Source of the DNA: JAAEPI01 sp964352625
GTDB taxonomy: Bacteria > Bacteroidota > Bacteroidia > Cytophagales > Cyclobacteriaceae
NCBI GenBank assembly: GCA_964352625.1
Contig: CAYGSD010000003.1
Span: 186,001-250,000 of the forward strand
Direction of reading: 5' to 3'
DNA: 64,000 nt
How positions within the stretch are numbered: the first letter of the stretch is position 1; each line of letters opens with the position of its first letter. The translations under genes were made by a program, and so were the position numbers. Under the pieces are notes generated by a model, which saw nothing but the letters and a program-made list of their open reading frames with translations, ran no database searches and was not told the origin of the DNA. Of the stretch, positions 43,201 through 50,107 are shown piece after piece.

Positions 43201-43565
43201 AGAGCATGTATCAGCGTGGGAAGATTCAGGAAGAATCGTTGTATTACGAGACCAAAAAACATACGGGTGAGCTGCCGATCATAGGGGTCAACACGTTCCT
43301 TTCCTCGAAAGGATCTCCGACTATCCTTCCAAAAGAAGTGATTCGGGCGACAAAGGAGGAAAAGGAATTACAGATTTCCAATCTGAAGGAAATGCAGAAG
43401 GGGAATGCTTACAAGGCAGAGCAAATTCTAAAAGAACTGCAGCAGACGGCTCTTAGGAATGAGAATACTTTCGAGGCGCTTATGGAGGCATCTAAGTACT
43501 GTTCACTTGGTCAGATCACTCATGCGATGTTCGAGGTGGGAGGGCAGTATAGGAGGAATATGTAG
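40203..43565 (+). CDS. icmF: Fused isobutyryl-CoA mutase (IcmF)
   Basis: This 1120-residue protein is a B12-dependent acyl-CoA mutase fused to its own G-protein chaperone. The B12 domain (about 1-150) has DGHDAAINIMRRI at residues 24-36 with the cobalt-ligand His26. The MeaB-like GTPase has its P-loop GTGGAGKS at 202-209. The mutase part starts near 550 with FPFTAGVFPFKRE and RRFHYVSLGMPAKRLSTAF. IcmF interconverts isobutyryl-CoA and n-butyryl-CoA. Some relatives also accept pivalyl- or isovaleryl-CoA. It needs adenosylcobalamin; no B12 synthesis genes are in the window. Confidence 0.92.
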   Translation: MQQAVEVYKPKNHIRIVTAASLFDGHDAAINIMRRIIQSTGCEVIHLGHNRSVQEIVDCAIQEDAQAIAITSYQGGHVEYFKYMYDLLQERGASQIKLFGGGGGTILPEEIEELHAHGITRIYSPDDGRSMGLQGMINDLVEKSDFPIGQNLNGQVKSLDASNHNAIARLISAAENYPDDNKAQMEALREKAAKTPVLGITGTGGAGKSSLVDELVRRFLMDFSDKSIAVISVDPSKRKTGGALLGDRIRMNAIFSDRVYMRSLATRQSNLALSKYVQDAIDVVKAAGFDLIILETSGIGQSDTEITDHSDASLYVMTPEYGAATQLEKIDMLDFADVIALNKFDKRGALDALRDVKKQYQRNHQLWDAKEEDLPVFGTIASQFNDPGMNQLYLSLMNLIAEKTGSELKSSFSSTDEMSEKVFIIPPKRTRYLSEITETIRGYNEKAELQKEVAQNLYALDKTAEILKDQAAALAAIDQAKAQLKLDLDPHNLKILEEWKEKRENYEGEEYTYEVRGKEIKVKTTTESLSHTKIPKVILPKYEGWGDILKWSLQENVPGEFPFTAGVFPFKREGEDPTRMFAGEGGPERTNRRFHYVSLGMPAKRLSTAFDSVTLYGEDPDHRPDIYGKVGNSGVSICCLDDAKKLYSGFDLCDPATSVSMTINGPAATICAFFMNAAIDQQCEKYIVENGLEDEVNKKIENLYKKAGVARPKYNGDLPEGNDGLGLMLLGVSGDQVLPIDVYNNLKAKALSSVRGTVQADILKEDQAQNTCIFSTEFSLRLMGDVQQYFIDNQVRNFYSVSISGYHIAEAGANPISQLAFTLSNGFTFVEYYLSRGMDIDKFAPNLSFFFSNGIDPEYAVIGRVARRIWAKAMKLKYGANERSQKLKYHIQTSGRSLHAQEIDFNDIRTTLQALYAIYDNCNSLHTNAYDEAITTPTEESVRRAMAIQLIINKELGLTKNENPIQGSFIIEELTDLVEEAVMVEFDRITERGGVLGAMESMYQRGKIQEESLYYETKKHTGELPIIGVNTFLSSKGSPTILPKEVIRATKEEKELQISNLKEMQKGNAYKAEQILKELQQTALRNENTFEALMEASKYCSLGQITHAMFEVGGQYRRNM

Positions 43566-43580
43566 TTGGTAGTTATTAGT

Positions 43581-43610
43581 GAAAGTAGAAAGTAGAAAGT
43601 AGAAAGAAGA
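43581..43610. repeat. Short tandem repeat, about 3-4 x AAAGTAG
   Basis: GAAAGTAGAAAGTAGAAAGT is a 7-base tandem repeat with unit AAAGTAG. It lies in the short gap between the convergent icmF and methyltransferase genes. Confidence 0.8.
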
Positions 43611-43622
43611 AAAACACCAACC

Positions 43623-43642
43623 CCCTAATCCCTAATCCCTAA
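43623..43642. repeat. Tandem repeat of CCCTAAT running into the methyltransferase stop
   Basis: CCCTAAT at 43623-43629 and 43630-43636, then CCCTAA to 43642. On the minus strand this codes the last residues VRD and the stop of the methyltransferase, so the repeat appears to set the end of that gene. Confidence 0.8.
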
Positions 43643-44312
43643 CCAACGCCAAATACTGATCATTTTCCTCCGCTAGTATCTCAATCGAATAACCTAGTTG
43701 CTTCATTATTTCAATGAGTTTCTCCTGATCCACATACACCCAGTTGAACCAATCGCTTTTTTCGCCTAGGTACTCATATTGATATTGAACTTCTCCATAA
43801 TAGCCTTTGGGTTTGACTGTGCCGTCTTCGTACAAGTAGCTGATGTCGGAAGAGTCCATTAAAATTTGTCCTCCGGGGTTAAGCATTGAAACACATTTTT
43901 CAATGAAAGCAGGCACTTGTCTTAGCGTCCCAGCTAATCCCAGGCCGTTCATTTGGATAAGCAAGGTGTCATACTTCTTGGAGTGTGAAAGGAAATTTTC
44001 CTCTATGATATTTTGCAAGCCTAATTCCCTCATAGCCTGAAGGCAACCCTTTGAGTTTTCAAGTCCTGAGACATCATAGCCTCTTTGCTGCAATATCAAG
44101 GAGAGTGCGCCTGCTCCTGCACCCACGTCCAGCACCTTGCCATGGCATTCGATGAGGGCGAGATGCTCAAGAACAGATAAATCCAGTTCGCCTCTAAAAA
44201 ACACAGAAACGGGCATAGACTCAGATTCACCGTAGTTGTTGTGCAGGATCAGTTCAGCTTTTTCATTCCCATTGAGATAATCAAGAATGGCTTTTCCGTG
44301 GATGTCTTTCAC
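43632..44312 (-). CDS. Class I SAM-dependent methyltransferase
   Basis: The protein has the SAM-binding motif HGKVLDVGAGAGALSLILQ and downstream strands KYDTLLIQMNGLGLAGTL and GGQILMDSSDISYL. The start is probably GTG at 44310-44312, which overlaps the upstream stop as GTGA. A longer reading from an ATG at 44354 overlaps the upstream gene by 46 bases and adds no conserved residues. It is about 226 residues; the C-terminus VRD is coded by a tandem repeat. The substrate is unknown. Confidence 0.8.
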   Translation of the reverse strand: MKDIHGKAILDYLNGNEKAELILHNNYGESESMPVSVFFRGELDLSVLEHLALIECHGKVLDVGAGAGALSLILQQRGYDVSGLENSKGCLQAMRELGLQNIIEENFLSHSKKYDTLLIQMNGLGLAGTLRQVPAFIEKCVSMLNPGGQILMDSSDISYLYEDGTVKPKGYYGEVQYQYEYLGEKSDWFNWVYVDQEKLIEIMKQLGYSIEILAEENDQYLALVRD

Positions 44313-44758
44313 TTTTCCAACGGGCCTTCCCAAATGACCTGTTCTATCATCCAACTGCCATCGCGATTTGAGAGTAGCAAGTAATCAGTGCCCCACCAAG
44401 CCGTGACTTTCGCTGCGGCGGTGAATTTAGAGACATCCAAAACTTCTACCTTTTTTGGTGCGTCAGGTTTTGGAAATCGCTTCTTCTCAAGAACACCGAG
44501 CGCATAGTTTAATGCTTCAGCATAGGACATCTTTATTTGCTCTGAGGAATGATTTGCTTCACCCTGTTTCTTCCAAAACCCAAATTTATTCAGCGACGGA
44601 CGTAAGGCCGCAACAAGCTTGGTAGTATCACCTTCATAGAATCCCTCCAGATAGTTCAAGCAGGCTTTTTCAATCTGCTGCGTATCCGTCATTTGAGCTT
44701 TCACAATAAAGGATATGGAAAAAAGAAGAAGGAATGTGAGTTGTGTTTTTGTTCTCAT
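44309..44758 (-). CDS. Putative lumazine-binding/SnoaL-like exported protein
   Basis: The 149-residue protein has a signal peptide (RTKTQLTFLLLFSISFIVKA) and a SnoaL/NTF2-like fold pattern (QIEKACLNYLEGFYEGDTTK and VTAWWGTDYLLLSNRDGSW). It resembles the Bacteroidota proteins annotated as putative lumazine-binding. The real ligand or activity is unknown. It is probably periplasmic. It is the first of two coupled genes, before the methyltransferase. Confidence 0.75.
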   Translation of the reverse strand: MRTKTQLTFLLLFSISFIVKAQMTDTQQIEKACLNYLEGFYEGDTTKLVAALRPSLNKFGFWKKQGEANHSSEQIKMSYAEALNYALGVLEKKRFPKPDAPKKVEVLDVSKFTAAAKVTAWWGTDYLLLSNRDGSWMIEQVIWEGPLEK

Positions 44759-44800
44759 TGAGGTAAAATAATAAGATCATTCATAATATCTAGACTGACT

Positions 44801-44833
44801 TTTATGAGTGGATGAATCTAGGGATTAGTTTTG
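44801..44833 (+). promoter_or_regulatory. Promoter of the DUF481-like gene
   Basis: TTTA (44801-44804) is followed after 21 bases by TAGTTTTG (44826-44833), a perfect TAnnTTTG match. The ATG at 44840 is 6 bases after the box, so the message would be nearly leaderless. Confidence 0.5.
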
Positions 44834-44839
44834 CTTTCA

Positions 44840-45640
44840 ATGAGAAGGCGACTAATAAGATCACTTGTATTTTCATTTATATTTCCATTGACCTTATCCT
44901 CATATTCTCAAATCCTAAAAATAGACAAGTCCCATCTGACCACCGATTCGTCAAAGTTTGTTACTGGGGTATTTGATGCCAGTTTCAATGTGAATAATCG
45001 CGGATCCACTCCAGACCAGCAGAATGTATATGTTGGCATCAATCAAAATGCGGACGTAGTGTATGTAGGAAAAGAGATGGCAACCATTCTGATTGGTGGT
45101 ATTAATTATTTCAAAATTGGAGATGGTCCATTGGTTTATAATGGATCGGTTCATCTGAGAGAGGTCTTTAAGCGAAAATCTACGATTAGTCCGGAAATCT
45201 ACGGTCAGGCCCAATTTGACGAATCACGAAATATGGAACTTCGAAGGTTGATTGGTGGAGGCATGAGGTGGAATATCCTGAAAGGTGAGAATTCTTTGCA
45301 TTTGGGATTGGGCACCTTCAGAGAGCACGAAAGATGGAAAGGAGAGTTGGATATTACTGACAAGAATCTATGGAAAGTCAACACCTACTTAGGCGGTGAT
45401 TTGAGCCTAACCGATGCTGTTTCGTTTAATACAATAGTCTATTTTCAATCGGGCTGGGATGAGGAGATTGGTTCATTCAGGAACAGAATCAGTGGACAAA
45501 TGGAGATAAAGACTACCATCTCCAAGCGAATAAAAATCAAAATGGCTTCTGCAATCCTTATGGACAATCGGCCAATTATCCCTGTAAATAGGTTCGTATA
45601 TGAAACTTACTTTGGCATGGAGTACGCCTTTGGCAAATAG
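44840..45640 (+). CDS. DUF481-like outer-membrane protein
   Basis: The ATG at 44840 gives MRRRLIRSLVFSFIFPLTLS, a signal peptide; the TTG at 44831 sits inside the promoter. The about 266-residue protein has alternating strands such as FVTGVFDASFNVNNRGS, TILIGGINYFKIGDG and LRRLIGGGMRWNILKGE. It ends VYETYFGMEYAFGK, with the family-like last strand. This fits the DUF481 salt-induced outer-membrane barrel type. Function unknown. Confidence 0.72.
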   Translation: MRRRLIRSLVFSFIFPLTLSSYSQILKIDKSHLTTDSSKFVTGVFDASFNVNNRGSTPDQQNVYVGINQNADVVYVGKEMATILIGGINYFKIGDGPLVYNGSVHLREVFKRKSTISPEIYGQAQFDESRNMELRRLIGGGMRWNILKGENSLHLGLGTFREHERWKGELDITDKNLWKVNTYLGGDLSLTDAVSFNTIVYFQSGWDEEIGSFRNRISGQMEIKTTISKRIKIKMASAILMDNRPIIPVNRFVYETYFGMEYAFGK

Positions 45641-45668
45641 CCTGACTCTATTTGATTAATTTTCAAAC

Positions 45669-46382
45669 ATGAACCGAATCATCACCGCACTAAAGCAGAA
45701 CTGGCCCGAGTATTTTCTCGAAACAATTGTGATTACAATTGGTATTCTTGGAGCTTTTGGGTTGGGTAAATGGAACGAGAACAGAAAAACTGAGAATACC
45801 GAGGAAAGTGTGCTTCGAGAGATAAAAGCGAGTTTAACCCTCGATCTGATCGACTTGAAGGGCAATCAGGATGCCCATAAGATGTGTCTTGGTTTGTTGG
45901 ACAGTCTTGAGCGTGCCGAGGAGTTTGGAACGTCGAAAGAGCGAATAGCCTTGGCATTTTTTCGTGGTTTCAGAGACTTCATCTACCTGCCGCAGATCAG
46001 CGCTTTTGAAACGTTAAAATCCAAAGGAGTCGATATCATTTCCAATGACAGCTTGCGTGTAGACCTCCTCAGATTGTATGACTTTTACTACACCGGCATG
46101 GTCGTGATTGAGGGAGAATTTCAACCGTCGCAGTTCATCGACGACTATCGATACATAGTCTATACGTATTACGATCAGATGGATATTAATACCAATGATC
46201 CAGACCTTTCAACAATCTCCCCAAAATTTGAAGGTTACGATTGGCTGAAGAACGGAGATGTCAGCATTCGAATCGACCAAACGCAGATACAGCGACGTTT
46301 CTTGCTTGGAACCTACAATCAACTTGTGCCCATGGTCGAAGCGATGATTGAGAGAATAGATGAGGAGTTGGAAGATAGATGA
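45669..46382 (+). CDS. DUF6090 family membrane protein
   Basis: This 237-residue protein starts NRIITALKQNWPEYFLETIV and has one membrane segment (about residues 15-37) ending in GLGKWNENRK. These features fit DUF6090, a Bacteroidota family of unknown function. The remainder is a helical domain. The stop overlaps the next ATG by 4 bases, so the two are co-translated. Confidence 0.82.
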   Translation: MNRIITALKQNWPEYFLETIVITIGILGAFGLGKWNENRKTENTEESVLREIKASLTLDLIDLKGNQDAHKMCLGLLDSLERAEEFGTSKERIALAFFRGFRDFIYLPQISAFETLKSKGVDIISNDSLRVDLLRLYDFYYTGMVVIEGEFQPSQFIDDYRYIVYTYYDQMDINTNDPDLSTISPKFEGYDWLKNGDVSIRIDQTQIQRRFLLGTYNQLVPMVEAMIERIDEELEDR

Positions 46383-46903
46383 ATAACCTGCCAATGACCA
46401 TACACACCACCTTGCACGATTTTCATTCCAAGCTATTCAGGTATTATATACCTGTGTCGAAAGAGCAGGGTGATCCGTTTGTGGATGGTGACAATCGCCG
46501 GATTATGTGCTCCATCAATGGAAACGAAGCATATCATGCGGCTCTCATGCACATGGAAGGTGGTTATTATATCCTGGTCAACAATCAGATTCGAAAGAAA
46601 ATTGGAATCGAAGAAGGAGACAACATCACCGTGGAAATCGAAAAGGATCACTCAGAGTTTGGTCATGAAGTGCCAGAGTCCTTCGAGGTGTTGCTGGATC
46701 AGGACGAAGAGGGCAAGGCCTATTTCGAGGGACTCACCATGGGCAAACAAAGAGGCCTCATTTATATAGTGAAAAAGGTCAAGAATGTGGACAGCCAAAT
46801 CGCAAAAGCGCTTGCCATCATGCATCATTTGAAAGAGTCGAAAGGAGAGCTGGACTACAAACGATTAAATGAGCTGATAAAGGAATACAACAATAGAAAG
46901 TGA
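46379..46903 (+). CDS. DUF1905 and YdeI/OmpD-associated domain protein
   Basis: The 174-residue protein has a DUF1905-like N-terminal half (TTLHDFHSKLFRYYIPVSK and YILVNNQIRKKIGIEEGDNI) and a shorter YdeI-like C-terminus (LTMGKQRGLIYIVKKVKNVD). The ATGA overlap with DUF6090 supports the start at 46379. YdeI proteins are linked to peptide resistance in other bacteria, but the role here is unknown. A second YdeI-type gene is at 37178. Confidence 0.75.
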   Translation: MNNLPMTIHTTLHDFHSKLFRYYIPVSKEQGDPFVDGDNRRIMCSINGNEAYHAALMHMEGGYYILVNNQIRKKIGIEEGDNITVEIEKDHSEFGHEVPESFEVLLDQDEEGKAYFEGLTMGKQRGLIYIVKKVKNVDSQIAKALAIMHHLKESKGELDYKRLNELIKEYNNRK

Positions 46904-46933
46904 CCTTGTTATCTTCGCCGTAAATAGTAAGGC

Positions 46934-47338
46934 ATGAAAGTAGAACTCAAGTACAAGTCCGACAAAGAGTATGTCGCTATAAATGAATCTGGGAATGAGG
47001 TAAATATTGACATGCTTGACCCTGAAAACAAAAATCATCAATCACCAACTCAGCTATTGCTTTCTGCACTGGGTGCCTGCGCGGCGGTGGACATGGTGTC
47101 TATGGTAAAGAAACGAAGAAAGACGTTCGTAGACTTGAAGGCAGAAGTGACTGGCGAGCGAAGAGAAGAACACCCTCGTGCTTTCACAAAAATTCATTTG
47201 CACTATGCCATCACCTCACCGGATTTGACAGAAGAAGAAGCAGAGCGTATTGTGGATTTGGCCACAACGAAGTATTGCTCCGTAGCAGGATCTGTAAGTG
47301 CAGAACAGACACACTCTTTTGAAATCATCAGACCATAA
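46934..47338 (+). CDS. OsmC family protein
   Basis: The 134-residue protein has the OsmC/Ohr pattern: SPTQLLLSALGACAAVDMVS with Cys48 in the first helix and ATTKYCSVAGSVSAEQTHSF with the second Cys. Both Cys of the peroxidase pair are present. OsmC proteins reduce organic peroxides. It is short and typical of the YhfA-like subgroup. It lies 3 bases before purU. Confidence 0.9.
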   Translation: MKVELKYKSDKEYVAINESGNEVNIDMLDPENKNHQSPTQLLLSALGACAAVDMVSMVKKRRKTFVDLKAEVTGERREEHPRAFTKIHLHYAITSPDLTEEEAERIVDLATTKYCSVAGSVSAEQTHSFEIIRP

Positions 47339-47341
47339 GAG

Positions 47342-48196
47342 ATGTCGTCCGCCATTTTGCTCATTCATTGTCCAGACAAAAAAGGCCTGATCACTGAGGT
47401 TACTCAGTTTTTGTATGATCACAATGCAAACGTCATTGATTTGGACGAGCACGTGGACAGGGTAGAGGGCGTTTTTTTCATGCGGGTTCATTTTGAATTG
47501 AATGGATTCGATCTGAAGAAAGAAGAGATCGCACCTACCTTCGATCGCCTTGTTGGCAGAAAGAATGAAATGAACTGGCAGCTTCATTTTCTAGATAAAG
47601 TGCCCAGAATGGCGCTCTTCGTCACGAAGAGTTCGCATTGCTTGTACGACATCCTGGCTCGCTATCAAGGAGGAGAATGGCAGGTAGAAATCCCTATGAT
47701 CATTAGCAATCATGAAAGCCTAAAAACTGCTGCATCTCAGTTTGGAATTCCTTTTTTTCATTTCGACATGACGAAGAAAAACAAGGGAGAAGTAGAGGCT
47801 GCACAGCTCCATCTTATGAAAGAGCACCAAATTGATTTTGTGGTTTTGGCTCGCTACATGCAGATATTAAGTGCGGATTTCATCAAAGAATACCCAAACA
47901 AAATCATCAACATTCATCATTCGTTTCTTCCCGCTTTCCCTGGAGCCAGGCCGTACCATCAGGCGCATGAGAGAGGAGTAAAGCTTATCGGCGCAACCAG
48001 TCATTACGTGACCTCAGACTTGGATGCAGGCCCTATCATTGAGCAAGATGTTGCCAAGATTTCCCACAAGGATGAGGTGAAGGACCTGATTCGAAAGGGG
48101 CAGGATTTGGAGAAGATTGTCCTGTCAAGAGCCATCCGCACGCACCTGCTTAGGAAGACCTTGGTCTACGGAAATAAGACGGTGGTTTTTGATTGA
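47342..48196 (+). CDS. purU: Formyltetrahydrofolate deformylase
   Basis: PurU hydrolyses 10-formyl-THF to formate and THF, balancing one-carbon units. The N-terminal ACT domain (about 1-80) starts AILLIHCPDKKGLITEVTQF, and the formyltransferase-like domain has NIHHSFLPAFPGARPY and IGATSHYVTSDLDAGPIIEQ with the catalytic Asp. At 284 residues it is full length. It follows osmC by 3 bases and is followed by a repeat block. Confidence 0.94.
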   Translation: MSSAILLIHCPDKKGLITEVTQFLYDHNANVIDLDEHVDRVEGVFFMRVHFELNGFDLKKEEIAPTFDRLVGRKNEMNWQLHFLDKVPRMALFVTKSSHCLYDILARYQGGEWQVEIPMIISNHESLKTAASQFGIPFFHFDMTKKNKGEVEAAQLHLMKEHQIDFVVLARYMQILSADFIKEYPNKIINIHHSFLPAFPGARPYHQAHERGVKLIGATSHYVTSDLDAGPIIEQDVAKISHKDEVKDLIRKGQDLEKIVLSRAIRTHLLRKTLVYGNKTVVFD

Positions 48197-48229
48197 CGTT
48201 GGGAATTTTCCCGCAGCACATTTCTACTG

Positions 48230-48657
48230 CGTCATTCTGAGCAGAGCGAAGAATCTATGTCGAAGTGTTAATAGACTCTTCGTTACACTCAGAGTGACGG
48301 AAGGGAAGAATGAGTCGTGCACACTATCCTCAGCGTCATTCTGAACGCAGTGAAGAATCTACTTATTACAGAATGGACTCTCCGTTGCACTCAGAGTGAT
48401 GCCAGGACTTTTTGAGCATCACATTTCCACCTCATCATTCTGAGCAGAGCGAAGAATCTATGTCGAAGTGTTAATAGACTCTTCGTACCTCAGAGTGACG
48501 CCAGGACTTTTTGAGCATCACATTTCCACCTCGTCATTCTGAACGCAGTGAAGAATCTTAAGGAATCGTTCAAAGACTCTTCGTACCTCAGAGTGACGGA
48601 AGGGCTTTTTGAGCGTCCGGTTTCCGTCTCGTCATTCTGAGCAGAGCGAAGAATCCC
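48230..48657. repeat. Array of CGTCATTCTGA-type palindromic units, four whole and one half
   Basis: Each unit starts CGTCATTCTGA, goes through GAAGAATC, and ends CTCAGAGTGACG or close to it, so its ends pair. Units 2 and 4 carry AACGCAGTGAAG; units 1, 3 and the half-unit carry GCAGAGCGAAG. Units 1 and 3 also share ATGTCGAAGTGTTAATAGAC. A single copy of the same kind is at 31130-31189. Confidence 0.9.
48401..48632. repeat. About 99-bp tandem period within the repeat block
   Basis: GCCAGGACTTTTTGAGCATC at 48401 returns at 48500, and a diverged version with GGCTTTTTGAGCGTC comes near 48602. So unit plus spacer were duplicated together with a period of about 99 bases. Confidence 0.8.
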
Positions 48658-48659
48658 TT

Positions 48660-49964
48660 CTAAACCGATTCACAGTACTCCACAATCCCCTCTTTAATGC
48701 GCTTGAACGTCTCTTGCATGATATCTTCATTTTCTTCAAGCAATGTCACTCTAAAGCCAAGTAGGCTAGAGGCGAAGGAAGAAATAGGCACCACGCAGAC
48801 CTTCTTGGCAGCAAGGAGATAATACACAAATTGCTGATCCAGTGGCATTTCCGGCCGAATCCATTCTTGGAGCAAGGCTTGAACCTTTGGGTCAGTAATT
48901 TTCATTTTCTGACCAACCTTCAATGCGTCCTTTTTGAAAATGATGGTATTGTAAAAAGCGCCATTTGTTCGGTTGAAAGTGATGTATGGAATGTCGCGAA
49001 ACACTTCCTCCAAAAACTTACTTTTCTCACCAATTCGTCGGTTGTTTTCGGCTATGAACTCGGGGTATTTTTCATGCGACATCACCAATGGAATGGATCG
49101 CTGAGGCAATCGCGTGCTACTCACCTCGATCATCTTCGCATTGTCAATGGTCTCGCATAAACTATTGAATTCTAAGTCTTTATCTCTATTATAGTATTCG
49201 GCCCATCCACATCGAGAGCCTGGCCAAGGAAACTCCTTAGATATCCCTTTCAATGAAATGCCGGGAACGTCCTCAATGATCTCAGCCAACGTGCAACTCA
49301 CTGCGCCATTGTAGATGAGGTTCATATAAATCTCATCGAAGACCAAGAACAGGTTGAACTCTTTCGCTATGGCAACAATTCCTTCGAGAATCTCTCTTGG
49401 ATAGACCATGCCCGTAGGGTTGTCTGGATTGATGACCATGATGCCGACGATGTGCGGATTGTATTTGATTTTCAATTTCAAATCCTCAAGATCAGGGTAC
49501 CAATTGTTGTTTGGGTCTAGCTCGTAGGTGATCGGGTGGTGGTTGGCGTGTGCAGCTTCTGCCGATGAATGCGTGGAGTAGGCGGGAGAAGGGCCAATGA
49601 CTCTTGCCGTAGGGCGCAGGTATTGATAGATTTTTTGAATGGCATCTCCAAGTCCATTAAAGAAGGTAATGTCCTGAGGCATGATCTGCGCCCCACCTTT
49701 TGCATTGTTTCTTTCTGCTAGAAATTCACGTGTTTCAAGCAATCCTTTTGAATGGCTGTAGCCGTAGGTTTCATCCCTCGACACGAGATCACCAATGATG
49801 GCTTTCATCCACTCCGGAATCTTGGCATTCTTCTGAATGGGGTCGCCGATGTTCTCCCAATAGATGGTTTCTCCAAGCGCCTGAAGCTGCTCGGCCTTTT
49901 TGACTATCCCACGGATTTCGTAGGAAAGTTCGCTTGCGCCCTCACGTAAAAGATGCTGTCTCAT
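48660..49964 (-). CDS. PLP-dependent class I/II aminotransferase
   Basis: The protein has the fold-type I aminotransferase motifs: NPDNPTGMVYPREI, FDEIYMNLIY, and SLKGISKEFPWPGSRCGWAEYY with the PLP-binding Lys. The C-terminus also has GFRVTLLE. The ATG at 49962-49964 gives MRQHLLREGASELSYEIRGI and has a -7 box just upstream (49975-49982), so the longer reading from 50042 is dropped. About 434 residues. The substrate, perhaps alanine or an aromatic amino acid, cannot be told. Confidence 0.88.
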   Translation of the reverse strand: MRQHLLREGASELSYEIRGIVKKAEQLQALGETIYWENIGDPIQKNAKIPEWMKAIIGDLVSRDETYGYSHSKGLLETREFLAERNNAKGGAQIMPQDITFFNGLGDAIQKIYQYLRPTARVIGPSPAYSTHSSAEAAHANHHPITYELDPNNNWYPDLEDLKLKIKYNPHIVGIMVINPDNPTGMVYPREILEGIVAIAKEFNLFLVFDEIYMNLIYNGAVSCTLAEIIEDVPGISLKGISKEFPWPGSRCGWAEYYNRDKDLEFNSLCETIDNAKMIEVSSTRLPQRSIPLVMSHEKYPEFIAENNRRIGEKSKFLEEVFRDIPYITFNRTNGAFYNTIIFKKDALKVGQKMKITDPKVQALLQEWIRPEMPLDQQFVYYLLAAKKVCVVPISSFASSLLGFRVTLLEENEDIMQETFKRIKEGIVEYCESV

Positions 49965-49974
49965 AATAAGGTCG

Positions 49975-49982
49975 CAAAAGTA
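49975..49982 (-). promoter_or_regulatory. Putative -7 box of the aminotransferase gene
   Basis: On the minus strand TACTTTTG, followed by CGACC, is a perfect TAnnTTTG match ending 10 bases before the ATG. It supports the start at 49964. The 13-base TACTTTTGCGACC is identical to that at bamD. Confidence 0.55.
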
Positions 49983-50066
49983 CATGTCCAAGTACTTGAG
50001 TTGCAACACATCGAAGCAAACCACGATATATTTACGATACAACTAACAAAGACAGTCTGAAATTAT

Positions 50067-50080
50067 CAATTGCGCAATTG
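50067..50080. promoter_or_regulatory. 14-bp palindrome CAATTGCGCAATTG
   Basis: CAATTGCGCAATTG is a perfect palindrome about 100 bases upstream of the aminotransferase start. It shares CAATTGCG with the operator-like palindrome at 52389-52406. It may be a regulator site, but it could be chance. Confidence 0.35.
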
Positions 50081-50107
50081 GCACCCGTTTGCCTCAACCA
50101 ATTCTCG

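Larger units (their letters stand above)
48197..48659. other. Gene-free repeat block downstream of purU
   Basis: The 463-base gap between the convergent purU and aminotransferase genes has no supportable gene. It is nearly filled by palindromic repeat units at 48230-48300, 48334-48402, 48433-48500, 48532-48599 and a half-unit at 48630-48657, which ends two bases before the aminotransferase stop codon. Confidence 0.85.

Noticed and set aside
43623..43642. Telomere-like CCCTAA repeat
   Set aside because: Only three units inside a bacterial chromosome between two genes; a simple tandem repeat is enough.
48230..48657. CRISPR-like regular repeats downstream of purU
   Set aside because: Units are about 60-70 bases, palindromic along their whole length, and the spacers are themselves similar. 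No cas gene is near. They fit REP-like elements.
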